Assembly (NCBI GenBank): GCA_028748925.1
Contig: JAQTPE010000001.1
Location: 12,065 to 58,103 of the forward strand
Source of the DNA: Candidatus Omnitrophota bacterium
GTDB lineage: Bacteria; Omnitrophota; Gorgyraeia; 2-01-FULL-45-10
Reading direction: 5' to 3'
Length of the DNA stretch: 46,039 bases
A model generated the notes under the pieces. It saw only the letters and a program-made list of their open reading frames with translations, did no database searches and had not been told where the DNA came from. Position 1 is the first letter of the stretch. Each line of letters starts with the position of its first letter. Below are positions 1-9,300 of the stretch, one piece after another. Both the position numbers and the translations under genes were made by a program.

Positions 1-127
1 TAACTCTTATACACGCCGCGGTAGAATACGCCGTAAAGAAGACCGCAGGCACAAAATGGGACACAGACCTCGCCGATAAATCCCACGCTCTCGCTCTGGA
101 AACGGAGACGAGATTAGGCCAGGCGTT
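1..127 (+). repeat. 127-bp exact direct repeat, copy 1 (window edge)
   Basis: Bases 1-127 are identical to 2314-2440 and the two copies diverge at the next base (G at 128, A at 2441). The offset of 2313 is a multiple of three, so both copies read in the same frame of the same open reading frame. The repeat starts at base 1 and its length equals a common maximum assembler k-mer (127). The simplest reading is a de Bruijn graph fork at a contig end. A true intragenic duplication that created the fork is also possible. Confidence 0.95.
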
Positions 128-3100
128 GAAACGCATCCTGATTCCGTACGAAGACCTTCTGCTTAAGTTCTCAGACAGGGGTAAGGATACCGCCATATTA
201 GAAGAGTTATTGGCTGACCCCTCAAGAGATCTGGAATTAGAGGATCGCATAAACCACATGAATGCGGCAGTGCGTATCCTGCCTAAGCTCAAGACATTAA
301 CGCCGGCCAAGCCAGTTATTTTTGAGGACGGAAGAGAAGCTCTCGATATCCATACCCAAAAGGCGGTAGATTCTTTAATCAATGGAGAGAACGCCGTAAT
401 CCTGTTTGCCGCAGGCGAGGCAAATAGATGCACGAATTCTTTAGTTGCCGCAGGCATTATTACGGAGGAAGAGGCGCAAGGACCTGATTACAAACTATGG
501 AATCAGAACCTGTGGGATATCGCCACTCGTTACAACGATAGGAGGGATAAAGACCTAACCGAAGAAAGAATCAAAGAGTTAGGCCTGAAGACACCCAGGC
601 AATATGCCATACCGTCTTACACGCGTAATCTTACGCTGGGCGTGCGGCATATCAAGGCTTACTTGGGAGGCATCGAAGATGAAATAATAAGATTAGGCGG
701 AGGTGACCGTGACGTCCAGAAAGCAAAGAAAAACCTGAAATTCGTAATCACCGTAAATAACGATATCATAAGAGATGTTGAAAAAGATATGATCGATAAT
801 CACTTCTTTGGGCTTGATCCGTCCAATGTGATACTTGTGTTAAATGACCTGGCAAACGGCTTTGTTATTAAGGATGGGAAATACGTGCTGTCGCAGGATC
901 CTAAACATAGGACGAACTATAACCATGGCTTCAATCTCATAAACGGTAATATACCCGGCTTCAGCTATAAGTACGATCAAAGTCAGAGAAAATTTGTACC
1001 CATGATTGAGGTGAGCGGGTTCGACTACATAAAAGGTAAAGGCGCGAAAACAGCCATAGTCCATAGAGTAAATGATCTTATACTTTTAGTAGGCAAGCAC
1101 GCCGTTGATATAGATATGCTGGCCTTGTGGCAGAAATTGCGCGCCGAAAAGGGTGCCAACTGCATGTTCGAGGTAATGAATAATCCAAACAAACAGAAAG
1201 GCGGGTTAGCCTTTACTGAAAATGGATTCGACTTCCTCGTAGAAGGCACCTCTATCAAGTCGACTATTGTTGAGGCGGCCATGGGTAAACTGAATGACAA
1301 AATTGCCAAGGACCCGGGATCTCAGCTCTTGCGCGGCGTTCCTTATAACAGGTTATATATGTATTTTGATATCGCTGAAATCCAGGAGGCTCTTAATGAA
1401 AACGACGGCCTCATGCCTATGTCCATAAAACATAAAAATGGCGCTATCTCTCCTGAAATACCAACAGGCGATATTACCAGCATGCCTGGCGTAAAGGCTC
1501 TGTCAATAATACGTAAGAACGATCCCTTGATAGATGAAGAAATCATCAGTCCAAATAAGGATTATCCAACCCGCGGTGTCGGAACAGGAGCTACCGTTCA
1601 TGACTTTAAGGAGTTAGCTAATTTAGAGGAAGCCCTGGAGATACTCGCAAAAGTAGATAACGCTACCGTTGAATGGTACTTGCATAACGGTGTAAGTGAG
1701 TACGGGTATAGAGAGCGCGAGGAACTCTCTGAAAAGATCGGAGTGCCGGTCCAGGATATGCTTGCCAGGTTCAATATGTCCGAAGAAGTTGTGAGGTTCT
1801 ACAGAGACAAGGCTGACCCGGAAGTGAAAAAGCTCATTATGATGCTTCTCTATTCCGCGGAGAAAGAGAGAATCGACACCTTTGTTTATAAGGCCGCTTC
1901 CTGGGTCATAAGAGAATTAAAGCTGCCCAGACCCAACATCTCCGATACAGGTGATATGTCCGAAGCAGCCCATATGGAGATTAATCATGAGATAGCTTTA
2001 GCCCGGTCAGAAGGACGCGGCTACCTGTTAAAGGGAGATATCGCCGGATGGCAGAAAGCTCAGGACCATGACATGTCAAGGGTAAATAACATTATAGAAC
2101 ACCTGAATGCGATACCCGTCCAGTCACGGATGGTCAATTTACCCCAGGCCTTGGGAGAAGTTAACTTATATGATATTCTCAGAACCGCCAACGTAGTCCT
2201 TATCAATCCATCGTCTACCGCTCCGCCCCAGAAGGACCACGCGGGAGTTACTTACGAAAGTATATATATAATAGCGCCTTCACTCGACCACTTCACCGAT
2301 AACGAACTCGCATTAACTCTTATACACGCCGCGGTAGAATACGCCGTAAAGAAGACCGCAGGCACAAAATGGGACACAGACCTCGCCGATAAATCCCACG
2401 CTCTCGCTCTGGAAACGGAGACGAGATTAGGCCAGGCGTTATCCAATCTTATTCCTGTTGCCGATTCCGGTCTCCTGCCGGTCCCTGAAAGGGAATACAT
2501 ATTAGAACAGAAAATTCTTGGAGTCATAGAGAAGACCAGGGGCTTGTCAGCCGATCTGCCGGGCGGATTAGGCAGAGTGGATATACATGAAGCTCTGAGA
2601 TCGGCCGGTATTACCTGGGCAAAGGCAAAAGTATCGGCACAGGCTACTGACCTGGAGATTTTACAGGTAATCCTTGAGAAGATAGTCGAAACAGAAGCTA
2701 AGAAAATAGATCCCGCTTGCCAGATCGATGACTTTATTTACGGACGTATGAGCTGGTGGCTTGGGCAATTAATAGCAGAAGGAAGATTGGATTTTGATAA
2801 TACGGTTCAGGAATTATGGGACCAAAGAATGCGCCGCGGAGGGGTATTCAGTTATACCTTTGACGCTGTCATGAACAAAAAGGCAGGCGAATTTGGAGTA
2901 TCATATGTTGCCGGCCGCACCGAATATGATAAGGCGTCGGGGAGAAAGCAGTCTTTAGAAGCCGGCTCTGTTATACCTCCGCCTGTCGACCCTAATAAAA
3001 ATTTCAATAAATTCCTGGAAACGGAAGGCCCTCAGAGGCGTTTACTCGATTTGGCTATAAATGGAATGCATATTGCTATTGATGTGAATAAAAACCCTAT

Positions 3101-5438
3101 TATTGGGTATGGTTTTCTTATTATTCCGGAACCCGAAAAAGAACATCCGCAGTATTTTACGGATATTGCTCTTGAAGCACTTATAGCCGTGAAAAGATTG
3201 AGTAAGTCTGGAAATCTTAAAATAGGATTCAATTCGTGGGGCGGATCAGCTTCCATAAATCATTTACATCTTCAGGCAGGCTACTATAATGAAGACGCGC
3301 CTATTCAAAACGCGCAGAAGAAGACTGAATTTAATATAGATGGTCTAAGGGCAGGTATCTTAACTGGCTATCCTGCATCTGCTGTTTGGTTTGAGATAGA
3401 CAGCAACGGCGAGTTTGTAAAACCATTTCTTGCATATCTTAAATTGGTTCAGGGCGAAAATCTTACACATCCGATTTCAATATTGGGCGATTATATCTAT
3501 ATCTGGCCGCAGGGAAAGTGGACAGGAGAATCTGTGTTTAGGTCCGACCGCCTGGGAAGTAACGAATTTGACGGCCTAATGTATGTAATGAAGCAAGATG
3601 ATTTTAATAAAATAGATACAGAAGGCGTTGAACGTGAAATGAGGATACTTAATGTTAAGGAAGGTAAATTCGGAGAATTATTAGAGAGCTTTAGGGGTTC
3701 TCTACAGCCGAAAAATATCGATATAATGAAATTAGTAAGAGAAGCCTGTGATGCATGCGATAGAAGACATGATATGGATTGGGCCGATGTTGTAAATGCC
3801 AAGGACCAATATGAAAGAATTGTGCTCAGAGGCAATGCTACAGAAGACCATCTTGCGGCTCAGGTTAATTTGCCCGTGGTTTCTCGGGCTTTACAGGTTT
3901 TGATCAGCGGTGCGCTTGCGGCCAACTACAAAAAAGAGTCGCCTCATATTTATGTAAATGTGAACCGGAAAGATTCTCTTGCGGAGATCGAAATATCATA
4001 CAACGGATTTAAAGAGATAGATATGCCGAAAGAGATATCGGACGCTCTTAATAAATCCGGAGCAAGCCTTACGATAAGGCCTAAATACTATAATGATGTT
4101 ACCAGTATTACTTTACGTTTGCCGCTTGCAAATAAAAAAGCAATAGAGCCCCGGGTTGGGTTGGATGTCAACGTGGTCGCTACATCTATGTTGTTGGGAT
4201 TCGCGTATAAAGCGATTTTTGGCCAAAAGGCCAATGATATAGCCGGTCATATGTATGCAGGGCTCTTTAGCGGCATACCGACCTCGATATTAGTTGCGGG
4301 CGCAGTTATTCTCGGCATCGCGATCATCGCCGCGCTCGTGATACGGTTGACTTCTCTGCGCCGGGCAGCTCATCCGGTCAGAGCAGGCCCGGATTTTGTC
4401 GTTGGTATTCTACGCACTACCCCCAATGACAGAGAGGCCGACGTGCGGGCCGCTTTCGCAGGTATGGGAATGACAAATGTCATTGTAGATAGGGTTGTTT
4501 CGCCCAAGAACTTTATGCCTCCAGCGGGCAAAGTCGGCATATTTATAAGTGACGACGTAAATCTGAAATACATCACCCTAGAATCGATTAAGGCTATAGA
4601 GCTTACCGCGAATTACCGCATTATACTTGCCATGACGAATATCGATCCCGATACGCGTGACCGTATAGCTAAGCTGATCAAAGAGATGCTTGGCGAAGTA
4701 AAGAGCATAGACGCGGCCGATATATTTAAAGCGGCCCAAGACCGCATGAAGAGAGATCCCAATTTTGCCGGAAAGGTCGGAGAATTAAGTTCGCTGGTCC
4801 AAACAAGAAGGGATGAGATAAGAGATGTCTATAATGACATGCCGATACCGACCGAAGCCCAGATAAATGGCAGGACTTTTGCGGTGGCAACTACAGAAAA
4901 AGTGGCAATGTCCGATATCTGCTTCGGTGAAAATGCAAGCCTTGCGACCAAGAAAGGCATAAAGAATGCATTTATATACGGAGATGATCTGAAGACCGAT
5001 AAAGAAGCGCGCAACTTCGTGGTAGCATCAGGTTATACCGGTAATCTCGAGGAGATGATTTTCATCAATAAGAATGGACAGACATATGAGAGCATTGTCA
5101 ACTACATCACGGGTCTTCCCGGAATAGGTGCGAGTGCCAAAGATGTTGGCGTAAGGGCAATCGAGGGGGAATTAAATATCGTCGCAACAAGGGAAGTGCC
5201 CGGTAAGTTGCTACAGATACAGTCGATAGAGATGAACGGCAAGCCCGTATATGCAACGATAAACTCTTATCAGACATTGTTAAATATGCTAGTGGCAGAA
5301 GGAGAATTGCCTCCAGGAGTTAAGGAGAGTGATGTAAAAGGCGTATTCAGATACATGCCGCGAACGTTGCCGATAGATTACGAAAAGGAGATCAGGACTT
5401 ATATTGAAGCTATCGCTGTGATACGTACAGCGGCATAA
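3..5438 (+). CDS. Giant multidomain protein, 5'-partial: UDPGP-like, GalT/HIT-like and GHKL-like regions with membrane segments
   Basis: The track starts this ORF at a TTG at 126, but the frame is open to the first bases and no ribosome site supports the TTG, so the gene is 5'-partial. Near 402-430 the segment FAAGEANRC, and near 798-848 NHFFGLDPSNVILV, resemble the UDPGP uridylyltransferase family (G-rich loop and FGL motif). Near 3225-3275, NSWGGSASINHLHLQ carries the HxHxQ motif of GalT/HIT enzymes and most resembles GDP-hexose phosphorylases (VTC2 type). Around 3840-4130, LQVLISGALAAN to TLRLPL resembles a degenerate histidine-kinase ATPase fold. Two hydrophobic stretches at about 4160-4350 look like membrane segments, followed by a soluble tail of about 360 residues. 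The domain calls come from motifs only and catalytic competence is uncertain. Alternative: an Omnitrophota hypothetical giant protein with inactive enzyme-like domains. Confidence 0.8.
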   Translation, partial: TLIHAAVEYAVKKTAGTKWDTDLADKSHALALETETRLGQALKRILIPYEDLLLKFSDRGKDTAILEELLADPSRDLELEDRINHMNAAVRILPKLKTLTPAKPVIFEDGREALDIHTQKAVDSLINGENAVILFAAGEANRCTNSLVAAGIITEEEAQGPDYKLWNQNLWDIATRYNDRRDKDLTEERIKELGLKTPRQYAIPSYTRNLTLGVRHIKAYLGGIEDEIIRLGGGDRDVQKAKKNLKFVITVNNDIIRDVEKDMIDNHFFGLDPSNVILVLNDLANGFVIKDGKYVLSQDPKHRTNYNHGFNLINGNIPGFSYKYDQSQRKFVPMIEVSGFDYIKGKGAKTAIVHRVNDLILLVGKHAVDIDMLALWQKLRAEKGANCMFEVMNNPNKQKGGLAFTENGFDFLVEGTSIKSTIVEAAMGKLNDKIAKDPGSQLLRGVPYNRLYMYFDIAEIQEALNENDGLMPMSIKHKNGAISPEIPTGDITSMPGVKALSIIRKNDPLIDEEIISPNKDYPTRGVGTGATVHDFKELANLEEALEILAKVDNATVEWYLHNGVSEYGYREREELSEKIGVPVQDMLARFNMSEEVVRFYRDKADPEVKKLIMMLLYSAEKERIDTFVYKAASWVIRELKLPRPNISDTGDMSEAAHMEINHEIALARSEGRGYLLKGDIAGWQKAQDHDMSRVNNIIEHLNAIPVQSRMVNLPQALGEVNLYDILRTANVVLINPSSTAPPQKDHAGVTYESIYIIAPSLDHFTDNELALTLIHAAVEYAVKKTAGTKWDTDLADKSHALALETETRLGQALSNLIPVADSGLLPVPEREYILEQKILGVIEKTRGLSADLPGGLGRVDIHEALRSAGITWAKAKVSAQATDLEILQVILEKIVETEAKKIDPACQIDDFIYGRMSWWLGQLIAEGRLDFDNTVQELWDQRMRRGGVFSYTFDAVMNKKAGEFGVSYVAGRTEYDKASGRKQSLEAGSVIPPPVDPNKNFNKFLETEGPQRRLLDLAINGMHIAIDVNKNPIIGYGFLIIPEPEKEHPQYFTDIALEALIAVKRLSKSGNLKIGFNSWGGSASINHLHLQAGYYNEDAPIQNAQKKTEFNIDGLRAGILTGYPASAVWFEIDSNGEFVKPFLAYLKLVQGENLTHPISILGDYIYIWPQGKWTGESVFRSDRLGSNEFDGLMYVMKQDDFNKIDTEGVEREMRILNVKEGKFGELLESFRGSLQPKNIDIMKLVREACDACDRRHDMDWADVVNAKDQYERIVLRGNATEDHLAAQVNLPVVSRALQVLISGALAANYKKESPHIYVNVNRKDSLAEIEISYNGFKEIDMPKEISDALNKSGASLTIRPKYYNDVTSITLRLPLANKKAIEPRVGLDVNVVATSMLLGFAYKAIFGQKANDIAGHMYAGLFSGIPTSILVAGAVILGIAIIAALVIRLTSLRRAAHPVRAGPDFVVGILRTTPNDREADVRAAFAGMGMTNVIVDRVVSPKNFMPPAGKVGIFISDDVNLKYITLESIKAIELTANYRIILAMTNIDPDTRDRIAKLIKEMLGEVKSIDAADIFKAAQDRMKRDPNFAGKVGELSSLVQTRRDEIRDVYNDMPIPTEAQINGRTFAVATTEKVAMSDICFGENASLATKKGIKNAFIYGDDLKTDKEARNFVVASGYTGNLEEMIFINKNGQTYESIVNYITGLPGIGASAKDVGVRAIEGELNIVATREVPGKLLQIQSIEMNGKPVYATINSYQTLLNMLVAEGELPPGVKESDVKGVFRYMPRTLPIDYEKEIRTYIEAIAVIRTAA
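2314..2440 (+). repeat. 127-bp exact direct repeat, copy 2 (inside giant gene)
   Basis: This is the internal copy of the 127-bp sequence found at the window start. It encodes a helical segment beginning LTLIHAAVEYAVKK, which corresponds in position and pattern to the metallopeptidase-like HEIAH segment of the 3,362-residue protein downstream. It is followed by SNLIPVADSG, whereas the first copy is followed by KRILIPYEDL. Confidence 0.95.
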
Positions 5439-5441
5439 CGA

Positions 5442-5538
5442 AATTATGTAGCATGGGGATTACCCCCTCGTCTGCCTTCGCTTTTCTCAAAGGGGCCGCC
5501 AAGCACTCTTTGGGGAGGCGGAGGCAGGCTACATAATT
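5442..5538. repeat. Nested inverted repeat (hairpin) after the first giant gene
   Basis: AATTATGTAGC at 5442-5452 is perfectly complementary to GCTACATAATT at 5528-5538. Inside it, CTGCCTTCGC at 5472-5481 pairs with GCGGAGGCAG at 5518-5527 with one G-T wobble. The element lies three bases after the stop codon. It has no T-tract, so it is more likely a dispersed palindromic element or an mRNA 3'-end structure than a standard terminator. Confidence 0.7.
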
Positions 5539-5563
5539 AGTTGCTCGTGAATCTTTCAGATAG

Positions 5564-5589
5564 GTAGGGCAGATTAAAACCTGCCCTAC
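5564..5589. repeat. Short perfect hairpin, 9-bp stem
   Basis: GTAGGGCAG (5564-5572) and CTGCCCTAC (5581-5589) form a perfect 9-bp stem with an 8-base loop. No T-run follows. Its GGGCAG core resembles the hairpin at 23330-23393, so both may belong to one dispersed family. Confidence 0.65.
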
Positions 5590-5642
5590 GGTTGTCTCAG
5601 GGTAAGTGAAAATTTTTAAAAAGACCTTAACCAGGAGGTGAT

Positions 5643-6209
5643 GTGACAAAGATAATAAAGCATATCATAACGGTTACGAAGCTCGCCAGGATCATCGACA
5701 CGAGCGATGCCTGCCGGCGCCGCCACTCCTATAAGGTAGAGCGCTATTCACTACTCATCTGCAGAAGACTGAAACTCCCGGAACAGGAGATTAAGGTAAT
5801 CAAGATAGCGAGCATGCTTCATGATATAGGCAAGATCGGCATAGATCTTACAATAATCAAGAAACCGGCAAAGTTAACCATTGAAGAATGGGAGCAGGTA
5901 AAGAGGCATCCTGAAATCGGCGCGAATATAGTCAGTCAACTGGGTTTCTTTGGAGAGGTTTCGGATGTTATAAGGCACCATCATTCCCGTTTTACCGGAG
6001 GCGGATATCCGGACGCGTCATTATCCGGGAATAGGATCCCGATCGGATCACGCATAATAGCTGTTACCGACGCTTTCGACGCTATGATCAGTGACAGGCC
6101 ATATCGTAAAGCAATGTCTAAGGAGGCGGCGGTAAAGGAACTTGCGAGATGTTCAGGTACTCAATTTGATCCCTGTATAGTGGATGCATTTTTATCGGTA
6201 AATAAATAA
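5643..6209 (+). CDS. HD-GYP domain protein (putative cyclic-di-GMP phosphodiesterase)
   Basis: This stand-alone HD-GYP domain of 188 residues has no receiver or membrane sensor. The motifs are in order: a helical lead-in, MLHDIGKIGI (HD metal site, about residues 59-68), then RHHHSRFTGGGYPD (HHxxxxGxGYP, about residues 115-128), then an RIIAVTDAFDAM segment typical of the family. HD-GYP proteins hydrolyse cyclic-di-GMP or related dinucleotides in the cytoplasm. The start is GTG at 5643 because the strong AGGAGGTGAT ribosome site at 5633-5642 abuts it; the ATG at 5641 would run straight into TGA. It lies alone between two giant genes, so its target is unknown. The family call is firm; the substrate is inferred. 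Confidence 0.9.
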   Translation: MTKIIKHIITVTKLARIIDTSDACRRRHSYKVERYSLLICRRLKLPEQEIKVIKIASMLHDIGKIGIDLTIIKKPAKLTIEEWEQVKRHPEIGANIVSQLGFFGEVSDVIRHHHSRFTGGGYPDASLSGNRIPIGSRIIAVTDAFDAMISDRPYRKAMSKEAAVKELARCSGTQFDPCIVDAFLSVNK

Positions 6210-6254
6210 TGATAGAGATACTTGTTAAAAAATAAAAAACTTAGTTTATTTTAG

Positions 6255-6282
6255 TTGACATGCAATTCACAAATGATATAAT
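6255..6282 (+). promoter_or_regulatory. Consensus sigma-70-type promoter for the 3,362-residue gene
   Basis: TTGACA at 6255-6260 and TATAAT at 6277-6282 are perfect consensus hexamers with a 16-base spacer. They lie about 70 bases upstream of the GTG at 6355, which has an AGGAGAG ribosome site at 6341-6347. The surrounding DNA is AT-rich. This is the strongest promoter match noticed in the window. Confidence 0.8.
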
Positions 6283-6354
6283 ATACCATACAAGATAGTA
6301 AAAAGTTAGTTATTTACAGAGCCCATTAATTAAGAAACAAAGGAGAGACCTTAA

Positions 6355-9300
6355 GTGATCTTAACAAATCTGCCGTTGTATAGACACATTAAGAGAGCAG
6401 TATCGCTTCTTGTCGTAGTCTCATTTGTATTCTCCAATGTCGCATTTGCCGATATTTCAAAAACTACCAGCCTTGATGCCAAAAAACCTGTAGAAATTAC
6501 CACTGATCCGGATAAGATCGTCATCCCCCGTGATTACGGTCTCATAAAGTCCAAATATACAGCCAGAGATTCCAAGAGACTTGTCATTCACATCCAGGAC
6601 GCGCACTGCAATTATGAAGCTCAATCCAATATAATAAAGATATTGGAGTGCCTTGTTAAGAATGACGGCTTGAGCCTGGTGTCGGTGGAAGGCGCCGATG
6701 GTTTCATCGATACCTCATGGTTTAAGGCTTTCCCGGACGCCGATATAAGGAAAGAGGTTGCCGATTATTTTATGAAAAAGGGCGAGATCACCGGCCCGGA
6801 ATTCCTGTCCATAACGAGCGATCTGCCGATAAAATTATTCGGCGCCGAGACGCGTTCCTATTATATAGATAACCTCAATGCTTTTACCTCCAGCTATCCG
6901 CTCAAAGAAGACACCGAAAGATATTTTAACCGGATAAAAGCGGTCCTTAATAAACTAAAGATCACTATATACAGCGAAGAGCTGAAGGAATTTGACCAAA
7001 AGACGCAGGATTATGAGTCCAAGAAGATATCCTTCACGGATTATATAAAATATCTGGAGATCCTGGCAGCCCGGTATAAGGTGAGTCTGCGCCGGTACGA
7101 AAACCTCTTCAAACTCGTAAGCGTCCTTATTTATGAAAAGAAGATAGATTTTAACGTAGTGGATAAAGAGCGCGCCGCGCTGATCGATGCCATTACAAAA
7201 AAGCTCGATAAGGATCAACTGGCGGAGCTTGTTAACAAGTCGCTTGAATTCAAGGTCGGCAAGATCTCATCGGTTGAGTATTACAATTATCTTAGAGCGC
7301 TCGCCGCGAAATACGGGATCACGCTATCTTCGGAATATCCGAATCTCTTTAATTACATCATATACAATTCCGTATATTCAAGGATAGAGAACGAACATCT
7401 GTTTAACGATATCAAGAAGTTTGAAGAGGCCCTGAAAGAGAGGATGTTTGCCGATGATGACCAACGTACGCTCGACAAATTATCGCGCCACATAAACATA
7501 TTACTTGGCCTTACCAATATAAAGTTATTGAACGGAGACTTTGATTATTACAAAGAGCGCAAGGAAGAGTTCTCCCATGAGGTATTCGCCGGTTTCATAA
7601 ATAGGATGGCGGCGAAATTCGGTTTTGCTTATGAGATAGATCCTCCGTCCGAAGCGGTTGTCGAGAGCATGCCTAAACTGGAAGATTTCTATGCTATAGC
7701 GATAAAGCGCGATAAGGCGCTCGTTGACAATACGATGCAGGCTATGAAGAAGGAGAATGCGCAAATCTCCGTTTTAGTAACGGGCGGTTTTCATTCGGAA
7801 GGCATAACGAAGCTTTTAGAGAAACAGGGCGTATCGTACTTAGTCATCTGCCCGAATATAACAAAAGATGTCGAGACGCCTTATATAAAGATACTCACCA
7901 ATCAGCGCACCCCCCTGGAGGAGATACTCTCCGATACGGGTGCCGCAACAGCCGATGCTAAGAATGTAAAGGGCAGCATGCTCGCGCCTTACCTTATTAC
8001 TGCGGCCAGGACAGCTAAGATAGAAGAGATAGCGGATAGAACAAGAGAAGATCTTGAGCTGTGGGCCAGGATGAATATATCCCCATGGATTCCGGTAGCA
8101 TTGTCCGATCTTGTAAAGATGGGGATCCAGCCAAAGGCGGCGATCCTTGTAGTCCGTTTTAACAGCGATGTGGACGCGGCCCTCAAAAGATACGCCAAGG
8201 AAAATGAATTGGAAGGGAAGGATCTCGAGGCTTTTAAGAAGAGCGCCAAAGAGGTTAAGAAAATAGCCAAAGGCATAATAGCCGAATTAATGGAGAGACA
8301 GTCCGCTTATACCGTTTCGGGTGCAAAGAAAATAGAATGGCCGGATCCGAAAGATGTGACTCCCGATAAACGTATAGTCATGCTTATTAGTGGAGGTGAA
8401 GCGCCGGGCGTTAATGAGTACTTCTGGCGCGACGCCGAGATGCACGCGGAACTGGGCTATTCTGTAGAGGTGATGCATTTCGGATTGAAAGGGCTATTAA
8501 AAGGAAAGCTGGAAGTTGGTAATAACGGGCGGACCTGGGTGAATTGGGAAAGAGCTCGGGGTATAAATGGAATGCCCGGGGCTTTTGCCGGCACTTCAAG
8601 AGTCAAGATGAGCAAGAGCGAGATATTCAAGATGTTATGGGATGCCGCGGATTACACTAAGACATTAGAGTTTATAGGTGGCAACGACCATTTAGGGGAG
8701 GCGGCCAAAGTAGGAGAGATAATTAATCAGATAACGGGAGCAGATGATTACGCAGATTTTAAAGGGGAAAAAGAGGAATTCGTTAAAGCACTGAAAGATA
8801 TATTGAACAAAGCTGACATTTCACAATCTGAAATCGAGAGCGTCTTTAATGAATTGCATAAAAAGCTCAAGGATATGCTCGTCATCGCTTTGCCCAAGAC
8901 TATAGATGGCGATACCAAAGTCTATCCGATGGGCGCGAGTACCGCTCATGACAGGAACGAGGAGCTCATCAGGCGTGCCGCGCATAATCCGTTCACTAAA
9001 GAAGAGATCGCGGCGGGCAAGAGGGCGTGTTCGGTTGTACAGGTAATGGGCAGGGATAACGGTTATCTTGCCGTGGTCGATGGCAATCCAACTTACCTAT
9101 TATTACTGCCCGAATGGAGCCGGGGCGTTAAATGGGATACGGTACGCGAAGCCGTGAAGAGCAGATTGGATAAATACGGCGTCTGCACCGTGGTGACGTC
9201 CGAAGGTTTTGGCATAGAGTACAATGAAAAAGGCAAGGTCTCCGGTTGGCCGATTATAGATGAGATATTGGAGAGGTATCATAATCCTGTGCTTCAGGCA

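Noticed and set aside
1-127. Terminal repeat as an insertion-sequence end or circular contig overlap
   Set aside because: The matching copy is at 2314, inside the same gene, not at the other window end, and there is no transposase or target duplication.
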